Shown here one piece after another: positions 1-12,140 of a stretch of DNA of 64,000 bases (position 1 is its first letter; each line of letters starts with the position of its first letter). Under the pieces are notes generated by a model. That model had not been told where the DNA came from and did not search any database. It was given only the letters and a program-made list of their open reading frames with translations. A program made the translations under genes and the position numbers. The DNA comes from Symsagittifera roscoffensis (lineage: Eukaryota; Xenacoelomorpha; Acoela; Convolutidae): positions 46,597,129-46,661,128 of the forward strand of contig NC_087066.1 of NCBI RefSeq assembly GCF_963678635.1, read 5' to 3'.

Positions 1-178
1 AAAAGTGCTAAATTTTTGCTACTATTTTTGTACACACGACACTTAATCATGCACACAAAGAAATCGAGGCGCAAATGCTCGAAATTCGATAATCGAAAAG
101 AAAAAATTGTGAAAAAAGAACACAATTTTGTTCAAAGTTTAGAGATAATTACATAGTAGACAAGGACGCAAAGATACC

Positions 179-181
<3 letters not shown>

Positions 182-235
<54 letters not shown>
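182..235. repeat. (AT)n microsatellite
   Basis: An uninterrupted run of about 27 AT units. The flanks are unique AT-rich sequence with no coding signal on either side. From position 1 to about 1120 I see no convincing gene; the short ORFs there are AT-rich chance frames. Confidence 0.97.
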
Positions 236-238
<3 letters not shown>

Positions 239-1121
239 GTCTGATTGAAACCAGACTATCCCCAAAGTGATTCCGATCTAGCCTACAAATTTTACCCTTC
301 AAATCCTTCTAGTTACAAAAATCGTATTTTTTCAGGATTTTTCAGACAACAATTTTTTGAAGTTTTTTAAGCCACTTCAGCAATCAATACTACCTATTTT
401 TGTTTATTTTAATTTTGGATCTTTTTCACACATTTTGGAGTTTTCGAGATGAACAGAGGTGAAGCTGCGCTTCGCAAACACTTGCGAGAAGACGACCAAA
501 AAGCAGCTCTATCAAGTGACATTAGAAAAAGTAGAAATAAGCGTCAATTTTGCAAAAACTCGAAGCTTAGCAAAAACTGGAAGTAGCAAAAAATTTGCGA
601 CCTGGCGAATTTGAGTCTCACGCACTAACAATTCAGGCACGGATGCTTGAAATCCCAAAAAACTAGCAACCAATAACGCACGTACATATGCTAATAAATT
701 GCCAATTCGATGCAGCAAAAGTAGCACCAAACACAAAAAGATTTTGCATTAAAATAAAATGCAAATCATAGAGCCACATTATGTATAAGCTATGCATTTC
801 AAAAAAGTGCGAGATACATTGAGTTTGAAAATTTCTGAAATCGAGATTTTATTATTGTTGTGTTGTTCGAAACAAATAGCATTTTTCGGTTCACTTGATG
901 AATTAAAAATGCATCAACTGTGTAAATTTATAACTATTCGAATGTCAAAACACGTGTTATCAATAAGCTGTTAAGGTGCAACAAATAAGCTGTCATGCCA
1001 ATTCGATGCAGCAAATATTGCAGCAATTATAGTAGTCGCAACAGAAGTAGCAAAAAAAATTGCGACATTTGTTGGAAAAAAAAGAAAGTTCGTACTATAA
1101 CATATTGCTTCGCAAGTGTAA

Positions 1122-1612
1122 ACATAGCCGACTGAAAATTGGAAAAGAGTATGAACGCAAGTAAATAGAAAAAAAATACACTGACTTTGTTGAAAAAGTT
1201 TCAACTTTCGAATTTAGAAAAAAAAGATGCTCTCAAAGCTCTTTGAATTTGTAAAACAATTTATGATTGGCGCGTTTTTGATAAGATTAACCCAATTTGA
1301 ATAGACTGGATTAAAAGGTAAACTTTTTATTCCACTGCAAAAATATTAAACTCCACTTTCGAAACTAGAAATTTTTCACGATTTTTTTGCGACATTTTCA
1401 TGTTTGTATTTGGAACAGGCTAGTTACGTAAATTTAAGCGGATGAATTTCAATTGAACTCAAACAGTGCATATTTACCCAAATGCATTCATAAATGCATG
1501 AATATGTATGAATGCACATTTGTGGTTATTAGAGCATTTTGAGTTTTTTCCTGAAAAAAACCGCCAAGACCTATATAAGAGTCTTCACTGCAATCATTAC
1601 TCGTAAAAAGTT
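1122..1612 (+). repeat. Dispersed repeat family A, copy 1
   Basis: About 490 bp, running from 'catagccgactgaaaattgg' to 'agtcttcactgcaatcatta'. It matches three other copies in this window (51957-52490, 59271-59732, 62229-62727) in the same order of blocks: 'gaacgcaagtaa', 'tttcaactttcgaattt', 'tttttgataa.attaaccc', 'ccactttcgaaa', 'attgaactcaaa', 'ttattagagcattt' and the terminal 'aagagtcttcactgc'. No ORF is carried, so it is non-autonomous. This copy has a TATATAAG box at 1572-1579 just before its end; the other copies have lost it. Copy number outside the window is unknown. Confidence 0.8.
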
Positions 1613-1731
1613 TTAATCACTTTTGTTTTGGGTGTGAAATTTACTTCGTAAGTTTTTTGTAGACTCTCAGTGATTGTTCTATTTGCCTTTGTCTATACAG
1701 TCCAGTTATCAAATTTGACGGTTTTCCTAAA

Positions 1732-2255
1732 TGTTGTTCCGACCATTGAAAATGGGTAGGAACTTTGTAGTCGGGTGTGTTTCAGTTTTTTTTTCGTTTT
1801 TCCTCTTAAACCCAAGCACAAAAGTACTCAGCGATATGGGTAGTAAAACATCGTATTAAACAACTCTGTCAAGAACATTAAAATAGTCCTCCCAGTTTTG
1901 AGAAAAACAGGTTTAAAATTTTTGATTATTGTGAGTAGGCTTACAATAGCTTATTGATGCTTAATTCTAGCCTAGAGTTTTTCAGCGCCATTTTGGGGAT
2001 CAAAAGTTTCAAAAAGTCACAACTTTTGCTTTTTCTTTTGTTGTTCTAGTCATTTTTCTATAAAAACTGTGGTCTAATTTGCCTATTTTACAATGACTGT
2101 CGAATAAGCCTAAGTTTTAGTTTTTCATTCAGATCCTTTTATCACACCACGCAGAAAAAACAACACTAATTTGAGTTTAAAAAATTTTTAGCAATTTTTT
2201 AAGACTACGGTCGGAACATTCTGTGCTACTTGCACAGTAAGCGGCCGTCCTTGCT
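1732..2255 (+). mobile_element. TGTTCCGAC-type MITE, subfamily B, copy 1
   Basis: The element begins 'gttccgaccattgaaaatgg' and its right side holds the inverted terminus 'cggtcggaac' followed by the shared tail 'attctgtgctacttgcacag'. The copy at 44429-45110 has the same ends and internal blocks such as 'aggcttacaatag' and 'accacgcag'. Inverted ends with no ORF indicate a non-autonomous DNA transposon. Confidence 0.7.
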
Positions 2256-2960
2256 TCTAATTTGTTTTTACTTTTCTCGAATATATAATCATAAATTTGG
2301 AGAAATAACTATTTTCTTTTTTGTTACTGAATTCCCAGAACCGGAACCGAAAGTTTACAGGGACAGAAACGAGCACCACCTAGTTGTCATAATATTATAC
2401 AGAGGCAAAGCGCAACTTATCACCACTTGGGAAATAACACAAACATAAAGCATAAGAAGTCTAAAAATGAAAAAAGTTTCAAAAAATTAGTTTTACCAAC
2501 ATTTTTTTTTCATGACTCGATAGAGGTTGATTCTAGGCAAACGTGCCAGCTATTTGAGTAATTAATTAATTAGCAAGGGAACCAAAACTTACGATGAATA
2601 TGGTTTCATAAAAAATCTTTAGTTTTAAGTCCCAACTCAAAATACAATTAACAACACCTGCACTTGCAATGAAAATTGCTTACATCACAAGAAAAATCCA
2701 TGATGTTGTGGCTGAGCCGGCAGTCTTTGAGCAGACACTTGTTGCGCCGGGGAAAATGATTTGGAAAAATAGTAATTTGAAAAGTTTCAAGTCATCCTCA
2801 CTGAAATTACAAAACAAAACACTTTCACTTGCAACACCACGAAAATTTGCTGACAGCACTGGCAAGATATGGGGTGTGGCAACTAACCCGCAAAACTTGA
2901 ACAGACAAACGAATTTCTGACATTTCAATTTTTACTGATTTTTTTCTTCAATTGAATACA

Positions 2961-3022
2961 TACTCGAACCCCAGACTTTGGGATGCAAAGGCCACGGCGT
3001 TACCTCTAGACTAAGTGGGAAG
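2961..3022 (-). repeat. tRNA-like sequence (tRNA pseudogene or SINE head)
   Basis: On the minus strand there is an A-box-like 'tagtctagagg' and a good B box 'ggttcgagt' about 35 nt later, with a CTTTG/CAAAG stem where an anticodon arm would be. The loop lacks the normal T before the anticodon and no acceptor stem pairs cleanly, so a working tRNA is unlikely. A tRNA-derived SINE or pseudogene is the better reading. Confidence 0.4.
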
Positions 3023-4596
3023 GAACCTGAAAGTTGAGAAGGTTCGAAAATAAAGCAAGTTAAAAACTTATAAGAAAAGTTGTTTACAGGAAAAAAGTCT
3101 AGTTCCCGATTACAAGACACTTGTTCTCGATTTTTAATAATTAATCATAGCAAATCTCTTTAACGCTCGTGCGGTTTTGTTTATTCAAAGCAAAAAAACA
3201 TCAACAGTTTTAACATCAAAGGAGCGTTAACACTTTGAACTTGATGTTTTCTTCCTTCTAACCATTTAAATTTATGGCGGTGCTATTGGTTGTGCTTACG
3301 TAAAACTTTTTTACCGATGAAAAGGCAGTCACACCAGAGCTATTATATGTTATTGCTTGCTCCAGCTTGAGGCAGTCATCAAATTAAACTTAATAAGCGG
3401 AAAAAGATGAAACATTGCTTCATAAATGAGAAAAGTTTAGTCTTTTGATGATAAAACTTTTAGACTAAAAGAAACGATTAAAATTAAAACTAACCAAAAT
3501 AATTTAAAAACGAAAATAAGAAACTCAGCGTTGCTTCATAACCTTAACATAACTTTTAGCTTGTTACAAATGTTACTAGCTATCATCCGTTTTCTCAACT
3601 ACCTATCAAATGGATATTTTTTTGGTCAATCAAACCATCTTCTCCATAGAAAATGCTGTCTAAAGGAGGAATTTGAAAAACTTTGCAGCCCGTGTTTTTT
3701 GTTGTTGTAGTTGTATTCAAAAAGCGGTAGTGAAAATGTGACTGAACATGAATCCAGAAATCAGCCTCGAAAATATATGATTGCAAAGCGATTTGAGGTT
3801 TTCTCGAAGAAAATTATCGAATAGCTATGCACAGTGGAATTTTTTCTACGAACTTAAATACGACGAATTTTTCTACGTGTTAAATAGTTTTTTTTCACAA
3901 AACAATTTGATAATGTCCTGATTTCAAAACTGAAAAATTATATCACCTGCGTTTAAAAATGGCAAAATAAGTCAATTGGCGGAAGAGTTCAAATTAGCCA
4001 AGCATGTCAAGAAGTGATCAGCATTCAAATGATAATTGCAATTTGAATTGAGACAAACTGTTGGTCATTTTAACACTCAACAGCTCAAATGATATCAACT
4101 CGATTGTTTTTGCATCCAATTCGCCAATGTTTTGGCGTTTCGGCTACTTCAACTAGACAGTGACTCCCGAGTTTTTTTATTCAGCACTAGAGCCATGTGG
4201 GCAAAGTCGAGCGACCTTCTTTGAGGATATGAAAGCAGCAATCTTCTGGTGTTATTGCCTAGGTTTCATAAGAACTTTTAAGCAGTTCAATGTGAGGTAA
4301 GGAGTCAAAAGCGGTCGTAAGAAGCCTACAACGAGCCATCTTTTGTACAGGCACTTTGGATTTGAACTTTCATCGATTTTGTTAGTTTCGCGATAAAAGC
4401 CGTTGCTGTAAGGCAACTTTTTCTTAAACCGTGGCTGTAACGAGATGACATACTATCGCATCGAGATAAGGCATTCGATTCCCTGCCATGGCAATGATAG
4501 TGTGTGAGAACGAGCTCTCACTTGATCACTAGCTTCAGATCTACCACAATCTGGCCAATTTCGGCTGCAATAGTGGTACCACGTGAAAATTCTAGA
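3023..4596. other. No gene seen
   Basis: AT-rich sequence without supported exons. The short minus-strand ORF around 3595-3786 has no family resemblance and contains simple threonine codon repeats. Confidence 0.5.
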
Positions 4597-4961
4597 CGGA
4601 AAAAAACGGCCTTGAGTCGCTAAAAACAGCTTCGCTCAACAAAATAACTGGGGACGTTGCGAATTGTAGAAGCCAGAAAATTATAGGTGCAATCGCATCT
4701 CATGTTTACTCTGCTTTAACAAGAGAAGATCCCACAGTCGAATTTTTTCTCATTCGTATGCCTATGCCTTCGCTAAATGACTTAGAGGATGTTCTGCTCT
4801 TTGTATGTGAAAGGGATAAATATATTGACAACAGTTTCTGTTTAAACAGCTTGATAGATTGTGGTTCAAAATGGCTGTCAATTATAAGAGGAACTTTTAA
4901 GTTTCCGTTAATGTTTTTGTTGATTATGATGATGTCACGTTCTCTTTCATTGTTCCCATGA
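4597..4961 (+). pseudogene. Unidentified open reading frame (possible transposon relic)
   Basis: A frame of about 121 codons is open from just after a TAG near 4596 to the stop at 4959-4961. The first ATG is only at 4758, so most of the frame lacks a start. The translation has balanced composition (for example 'LNKITGDVANCRSQKIIGAI' and 'FLIRMPMPSLNDLEDVLLFV') rather than the K/N/F/I bias of chance frames nearby. I do not recognise the family. An isolated exon is possible, but no clear acceptor precedes it; a decayed mobile-element protein is more likely. Confidence 0.35.
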
Positions 4962-5321
4962 GAAGGTTGGTAAATTATAGTAGTGTCAGCTGCTTTCAAT
5001 AATTTATTTCAAAATAATTTTTTCTTTTTTTTTGTAATTGAAGAGAGGAACTGAAAAAGACTTGAAACTTTAGACGTTGCAGGAAATTGGGTTTTTTTAA
5101 CCATTACAATCCCCAGCTTTGTCACAAAAATTCCAACCCCGTCGCCGTACACTTTATTATTATGTTGGGGGTGGGTTTAATTAAAAAGACTAGAACTTGT
5201 TTGAAAATGTTAAATTACCGCCGCCGTCCTACTCGATTCTGACCTAGCATCTCCACCAACCCCTCCCCCCCCCCCCCTCCCATCGCAGTAAGTAGTTGGA
5301 CGTGGTGTGTTATTCTTTAAG

Positions 5322-8300
5322 GTTTGTGACTCAGTAGAAGCATCAGATTCAATGGGTGAACCGGCAGCAGAATCATTCGCCACGGGGTTAAATCTGTCCT
5401 TGCGAGACGTTGAACACTTACCACTACCTGATTTTGACTCTTCGGGCCATGCACGCCTATTTCAAGGTCAACTTCAGGGATTGCCAGGTCAATGTCAGCG
5501 GCTTGCAGGTCATGAACATCCGGACTCATTGGGTCATTTGTCTTCATTTCAAGGTCACGGATCACCTTGTCAGGTTCAGGGTCCATCAGGATTCCACGAG
5601 GTGATGAGGTATCCTCCGAGAGCTAAATCGGAATTGATTCCCGAAACCAATTGGGCTGTGAGTGATTCTACATTGGATGTCACTCTGGTGCCTAGATGTC
5701 TCAGTGCGGGAATTGTGGACTGTTATTACGACTCGGTACCTGTCGGCAGTTCGACCGACGGGCACCAAAACATGTGAGAAATAAAGTATTTTTCTGAACT
5801 AAATTTAATTATTACCCTTGCGATAAGCAAGGGTAGTGTAACCGGGTACTAGACTTTTTCCTGCAAACAACGCTGTTCACACAATTCGCACGTGGACTGA
5901 ATTCGCATGTGTTTTACTGCAGGGGTAAATGCAGTATGTTCATGCTAGGTATATGCCTTGTGTGCCTGTCATGGGTTCATAAAAAAAATTTGTGCCTAAA
6001 AATTTCGGTATTTTTTCGGCACTTGAGTGTCGGCTTTAATTCCGTCGGCTCATTTTCCGAATTATTTTTTTTTTCAATTACTTTTTGTTAGTTTTCATAA
6101 GACTGGTTGAAGTCTTGCAAAATGTTTTGGGCAAATCTAAATAATTTTCGCAGACCCTTCGTAATGAAAGCGAAAACTTTGAAAATGTAAACAAAAAGCT
6201 TAAAATGTTTATTTTTTTTGTTTTCAGTTTGCACAATAAAGTTTGTTTCAACCTTTTATGCTTGTTCAATCAGTGTTTGTTCAATCGGCGGTTTTTATCA
6301 ATTTTTGTTTGGTGTAGGTAATTGAGTATGTTTTCACAATTTTTTTTAATTTTTTTTGTTTGAGATTACTACAATTGAAAATATGTTCTTATTGCTTTTT
6401 AGCCCATTTTGTTTCAAAAAGTACTGTTTAGAATTTTGTTCAGATCAAATTTCTTGTGTTTCTAATCTAATTTGTCTTGGCTTCTAAAAATTGAAGAATA
6501 ATGTTCGGTATTTATGTCTTTTATTTACTTATTTAAAAAGTGCATCAGAGTTAGTGATTTTTGGTTCTTTCATCAATGCAGTTCACCAATGGTGTCTTCG
6601 GAAGACTTCGATGAATAGCAGGAAGGTTTTAAATGTAAGTTGGAGCTAGCCCGATTTTGTAGCTTATTAATTTCTTAAGATGTCTTTCCAACAAATTTGT
6701 AATCTGTTTTTCTTATAATTTTTTTCTTGACTTACTGTTTTTGCATCGCAAGTGGTGCAAAAAGCTGCTTAGCCTTTGTGTAAGTTTTTTTTCAAATTTT
6801 TTCGACATTTCAATTTGTAAATGGTCGGCTGTGGTTTTATGCTAAAAATAAAATACCAAAACATAAATCTCTAAGAATTTGAGTTTTTTTTTCTGAAAAA
6901 AAATGAATTAATTTTTTCAAGTTTTTGTTTTTTTTTCGACTTTTCAATTTGTAAATTTCAAGTTTTCGACTGAATTTATGTCGAAACATTGAAAATGACA
7001 AAACATAAACATGCCAGAAATTAATTTGTTTCTTAACTAAAAGTAATTGTAGGCTTTCGACTTTTTATATTTTCAGCGTTTCAATATGTAATTTTTCGAG
7101 ACTAAAATAATATTGAAAAATGAAATACAAAAATTGGGACAACCATAAAAGTTAGGTCGATCGGGACAACTAAAAATTAGGTGAGTTGTTGCCAATAGGT
7201 ATAACATAAAGTCTGAACAGCATCATGTTAAGTTAAGTTAAAAAATCATATACACAATTTTGATTAATTTTTGACCGATTAAGAGTAATTCAATTGATTA
7301 GAAAATGCACGCATTTTTTTAATCAATTAGTCAATCGAGTGCCAATTATAACTTCAAATTGGTTGAACAAGTAGTGTTTCAAATATCGCTTCGAACCAAA
7401 TACCACGTGTATTATAGACTCAATTAAGTTTAGGATACGAAATAGACCATTCTAAGTATTAAAAAAGTGTTTCGAGTTTGATGGCTTTCTTGAACGATCT
7501 TGAATTCACTTATCCAGAAAAATTACAATATTATAAAATAGCGTAATTTTTTTTATCTGGAAGGGCTATGAAAAAATGCACAAAATCTGATAATTGTTCT
7601 CATTTTACAGTATTATGTTGAGGAGCAGTGTTGAACCGTTAAATATCGACGTAGGAAATGAGAGCGCGCTCCAATTAGATCAAACTTCCAAAAATTTGAC
7701 CAATTCGGCAGTCGGAACTTTCGGTGACCTTCCTTCCTCCGCAGTTTCCCAGCTTTCGTTTGCGTTGGATGTCAAGAAGGATTGGCCTCTGGATTCGGTA
7801 TTGGGACGGTTTTATTCTCTCCAGCAACTGAAACTTACCGGTGAAGTGGAATTGAACTTAAATCGAGATCTGGTCGAAACTGCAGATGAAAGTGGACCAT
7901 TAGATTTGTCTGTAAAAGATAAAAATGTCTCGCCAGAAATTCAAGTAGAAAGGTAAGAAGAATGATTCCATGAGTTGATGGTTGAGCTTGGTAGTAGCAG
8001 ATTAAAGGGCTTAAAAAACCAGGGCGACCTTAAAAAACAGGTCGACAAAATTTTCAAAATTTTTTGAAAATCCTCGATCCGTCCCTTGGTAGAAGGATAT
8101 GGTTCGTATGCACTGTCTCGTCGCAAAGAGGACTTCTTACTCTCACAAAGTGACATTTTACCGATCAATTTCTTGCCGATGATCCTAAAGCGCCAATTGA
8201 AATACAATTGGACAGAGAAGTGCGCCAGAACACGTGATTGCTGTCCAAAAAAATTCAATTTTCTTATTTTTGCATAAACTTGGAAAACTAATAGTTTTCG

Positions 8301-9966
8301 ATCTTTCAGCGCCTATTGGGAAGCTTCGAAAACAAAATTTGTCGGCCAAAATTGCGTTTGTTGGAAAATTTCAGAACGATACGATCTTTTTAGAACTGAC
8401 TATGGCCAATTTGCGTCGATACAGGTGTTTCCTTGATCTATCTAAACCTTAGTTTCTCAATTATTCGATTGTTTCAGCCGATTGCCTACGTCTTTTGCAC
8501 ATTTGAAGCGAGCCCGAAGTCCCATTTCACCCGAATTGGTGACAGCCAAGAAACGAGCAAGTAAAACCGCGAGCCTCGAGGAGCATCGAAGTGTGTCATC
8601 TTCGCCCCAAGTCGGAGCGTCAAAAATTCATCCGAGAAATGTTGCAATGAGCGTCTCGCCTGCTAATATATTCAGCCTTAACAAAAGTTCAAGTGATGGT
8701 CAAGGATCAACAAACAATCACAGCCATGTAATAAATGGCTCCGAAGTAAGAAACGGTCACGCTTATATGTCAAATTTGCCAGACAATTTAGTTGCAGGAG
8801 TTAACCGAATTTCGGTTCCAAATCATGAAATTGGCAAGGCGAGTCCTTTTCACAATCAGTTCTTGGGAATGTCAAGAGTTCCCGAAAATTTGTTATCGAA
8901 GCACTACCCGGTAGCTACTCCTGGCCATTTAAATGGGGGCCATAACACTCGGTTATTGAATCGCACTAAGGAGTTCCCTCCCAGACTATCACCTGAACAT
9001 CTTCTAGAATATTCCACGTCTCTTTTGACATCAGAAGTATCAAAATTACCTCTCAATTCTCAGCAGCAGTATCACCTCAATAGGATAGCACACTCGATCA
9101 AATCTCAAGTGGCGTCCCTTCAAAATCAACACCGGGTTCTCATGAATCATAGGTCAGAAGTGATGAAAGGACTCCTGGCAGAAATTGAGAGTCTTAAGTC
9201 GAATAGTCGACAGACAACACAACCACCTGCCATGTGCTCTGGAACTACTCCTATGATCGGATCCGGATCCAGTTCGGGATTCGGGATAGCCTCGCTAAAC
9301 AGTCATGGAAACTCTCCGATATCAGTTGTCGAAAGACAAAGACTTCTAATGAATCACAACGGAGTGATCAATCATAGTCCCCATCCCCAGCAGACATATC
9401 ATCACCACAAGGAGCACATGTTACCCAGACCTCCAACTTTACCATTCCAACCTCCGCCTTTTCAACCGCCAAATAGTCCAGCTCATGCTAGTCATTTTTT
9501 GCACGCTTATAATCATTTGCGACGCCAGCAGCAGCAGAATCTAAATACGAATCCAGTAGCACCGCCGCCATTTGGTTTGTCTAATCTCGAGGGGATGGGT
9601 TTGCATCAGAACTTATCTCACCCCCTCTCTAATCACAATCGGGGCCTTCTACCCAACTCCGGACTGGCTGTTCACAGAATACACCAACAAAACTCACAAA
9701 ACCTCAGTCAGAATTTGAACAGCAATTTGAACTCAGGGAATTTTCACAATAGCTCAAATTCATCACTCGCCTCATCTGCGTCGCCTGCGGCGGCGTCTGT
9801 GGTCACGGGGGGCTACCCGGTAGCACCGGGCGTCTGCGATGGTCGCTTCTTGTCGTCCCCGCGACACCATATGGAGTACGAGCGCTTCTTAGCTCATTGC
9901 TCCCCACCTCAAAAACCAAAACTGCCTTTTTCTATGCGTCAAGTTCCGGCCGACATTCTTACATAA
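5322..9966 (+). CDS. CtBP-motif (PLDLS) Q/N/H/S-rich nuclear-type protein, 3' exons
   Basis: Three exons join in phase: 5322-5773 (acceptor 'ttctttaag', donor AT|GTGAGA), 7611-7952 (acceptor 'cattttacag', donor AG|GTAAGA) and 8478-9966 (acceptor 'gattgtttcag', stop TAA). They give about 760 residues; the 5' end may lie upstream of the window, or translation may start at ATG 5352 or 7615. Exon 2 ends with a PLDLS motif followed by VKDK, the PxDLS docking site used by CtBP co-repressors. Exon 3 opens with a basic stretch (KRARSPISPELVTAKKRASK), compatible with a nuclear localisation signal. A likely helical stretch near 9060-9200 is followed by low-complexity segments rich in Pro, His, Gln and Asn with a short poly-Gln run. 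No zinc finger, homeodomain or enzyme fold is visible, so I give no name. Exon 1 is the least certain: an ORF on the opposite strand also exists there. AATAAA lies 140 nt after the stop. Confidence 0.65.
8016..8090 (-). mobile_element. hAT-like MITE fragment
   Basis: Inside the last intron of the preceding gene. Read on the minus strand it starts near 'gggacggatcgaggatttt' and carries the 'gtcgacc' block that follows the terminus in fuller copies. Only about 75 bp survive. Confidence 0.55.
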
Positions 9967-10105
9967 CCAAATGTATTTTCTACCGTGAATTAGACATTAC
10001 ATAATCAGTAATTTTGAAGATCTGCCATTCTTTCAATAGTTAGAATAGTATAATATCAGTAGATTCCATGTCTGAAGAGCGTTTATGGAGTCCAATTTGA
10101 TCTGA

Positions 10106-10111
10106 AATAAA
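10106..10111 (+). terminator. AATAAA polyadenylation signal
   Basis: The first canonical hexamer after the stop codon at 9966, 140 nt downstream, within 'ctgaaataaattgag'. It sets the likely 3' end of the CtBP-motif gene. Confidence 0.7.
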
Positions 10112-10471
10112 TTGAGTAATCAAACGTCATTTCTTACTGCTTTATTGAAAAATTAAAAATTAAACTTATAAATAATGCTTGTGTATATCTTCGCTTTCCT
10201 TTTGCCTTTCTGATGTAATAATTTGAAATTTATTTTCCTTGTGTACAATATGTCGATGAATAGTTTAAAGCGATTGTTCCTTTAAGTAAACTGATTACTT
10301 CCTTCCGCAATTCTTCGGTCAATTTATCCTTACTTGAATTAATATTAATTGATTTTAAATTTTAAATATAATTTATATATCAAGAATCAAAATTATGTTT
10401 TTAAGCTTGTAGTGGAAGCAATATGGACATCAACTTTAGAGTTTTGACCCCCTCGCTGCCCAACTCGTTCA

Positions 10472-10620
10472 GCGGCGAATTTAGGCTAGGGTTTTTTCTT
10501 GGGGGGGGGGGGGGGGGGGGGGAGGTAGGGGTAGGGACAGACGTGCTTTTCCTCCTGAAGTTGACCCCTCTCCATAAGGTCTCCTGTTAATACTATTTTC
10601 AGGCACTTGTTTCCGGCCGA
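10472..10620 (+). mobile_element. hAT-like MITE fragment with poly-G tract
   Basis: The start 'agcggcgaatttaggctagg' followed by 'gttttttctt' and a run of 22 G (10501-10522) matches the terminal 'CAGGGGCGGATCTAGG...TTTTCTCGAGGGGGG' of fuller copies. The normal run of six or seven G has expanded here. The rest of the element is lost or unrecognisable. Confidence 0.55.
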
Positions 10621-11064
10621 CAAAATCCTAATTTTTTTCATGGCACCTTTGGAACCATTATTTATTACTTTGTTTTGATGTTCGAAATTGAATTGAGGCT
10701 AGCTACTTGCCGTAAGTTTCCATTTTGAGAGACAAATGTTTGTCATTTTTTACTTTCATTTATCAGTTTCTTTATTTATCAGGGTAAGATTTTTTTCAAA
10801 ATAAAAAAGTAGTTTTATGAGTTCGCTTTTCCAAATCTAGGCGGACATTTTTATGTGCAGTCGGAACATTCAAGCTTACGCCCTTAGACGAGAGTTATTA
10901 GGGTTTCGAGCGCCACGAAGTGACAAAGAAGAACTGTGGCACAGGGAGGACACTTTCCGCCCAATTTTGTCCGCATAAAAAAAATCAAATGGTATCAAAT
11001 AAGCTAGCATATTTTGTTTTTTTTTGCCAAAAAAAATTAGACAAATCCGCAAAGTCACAAGACT

Positions 11065-12140
11065 TTGCCGGGTACATACTCCCGTCTGCTCGCCGCCTAC
11101 AACTTCCGTCTACAACGGGTCAAAAGACGCGTGTTGGACTCTGCCCAACCCATTAGTCAAGTGGCAGAAGTCCTCAGTCTGTGTACCTTAAAAAAAACCG
11201 TTGTGGCCCACAGCAAGAAATTGCTTCCAAGACTGGTCGGAACACTTCACGCGGACGTCCTCTCCGAGCTAAGAGACGAAGTTCCGTCACTGCGTCTGAT
11301 AAAACAGGCTCTAATCAATAAATATTATTTGGAGCTGTGCTGCAGTCGTGGTGGATAAATGTGTTATCGTCGACAAACGAATCGCAATCCCTCTGGTCCT
11401 GCACAAGGCCGTTCTCGCCCGTCTTCATCGGTATCAATCTGGCCAGCTTGCCGTGTTGGATGCGGCCCAATATACACCGCGACATCATCCAATTGTGCAA
11501 AAATTGTCTTTACTGTACGAAATTTGCTAAGAACTCGAAACCTCGTTTTATTTTTTAACCTAGCAGCCCTTTACCGATTTTAAGAGAAAATGCAGTTGAA
11601 CTATGCGGGCTCCTTATCGGACAATTGTAGATCTTGGTCGCTATTGACCGACGTTCAAAGGATCCTTTGGCTGAGATAACCAGAAATACAGGGGAAAGAA
11701 GATCAGTAAATTCTTAACCTCATACAATGAGCAAAATTATATCCCAAAGGCGGTTAAAACCAATCAGCATTCTTTTTTTTAAAATAAGTAACTTCAAGCA
11801 TTTTGTTTGGAGAAAAGAAGCTTACAAAAGTTTTGCCCTGTCAGCGAGCACCGAGGTGCGGTCTGGTTGAAAGTACTATTCACACTATTCAACGCCGGTT
11901 GGGAGCGGCCAGCTGAATCCGGATTTTTTCCACGTTCGAGAACCACCTCGTCATATCATTGAAGATATCAGAATTACAAAAAACTCAGTTATCGGTTATT
12001 CACTTTTTGATTTACAGTTTAGACGCAAACTTAAGTCTGAGCTGTCTCTAGCAGTTGATCGCCTATCTTACCGTACTCTTAAGGTTGACAAAATTAATGA
12101 AACCTTCGACTTCTACTTCATCGAAATCTTCGTCATTATG
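11065..12140 (+). pseudogene. Ty3/Gypsy-type retrotransposon pol relic (RNase H end to integrase)
   Basis: Blocks of a Gypsy polyprotein occur in the expected order but in shifting frames with stops. Near 11085 is a stretch resembling the end of RNase H ('AAYNFRLQRV'). At 11370-11540 is the integrase zinc-binding region: 'RIAIPLVLHKAVLARLH' in one frame and the C..C..C block 'LCKNCLYC' in another. Near 11630 is the start of the integrase core ('ILVAIDRRSKDPLAEIT') and near 11960-12030 its end ('NSVIGYSLFDLQFRR'). No LTRs or gag were found, so the copy is dead and truncated. Ty3/Gypsy fits the order of domains; the clade within it cannot be set from this. Confidence 0.7.

Noticed and set aside
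2669-2928. Overlapping ORFs of about 82 codons on opposite strands
   Set aside because: No family likeness, no splice context, composition like background.
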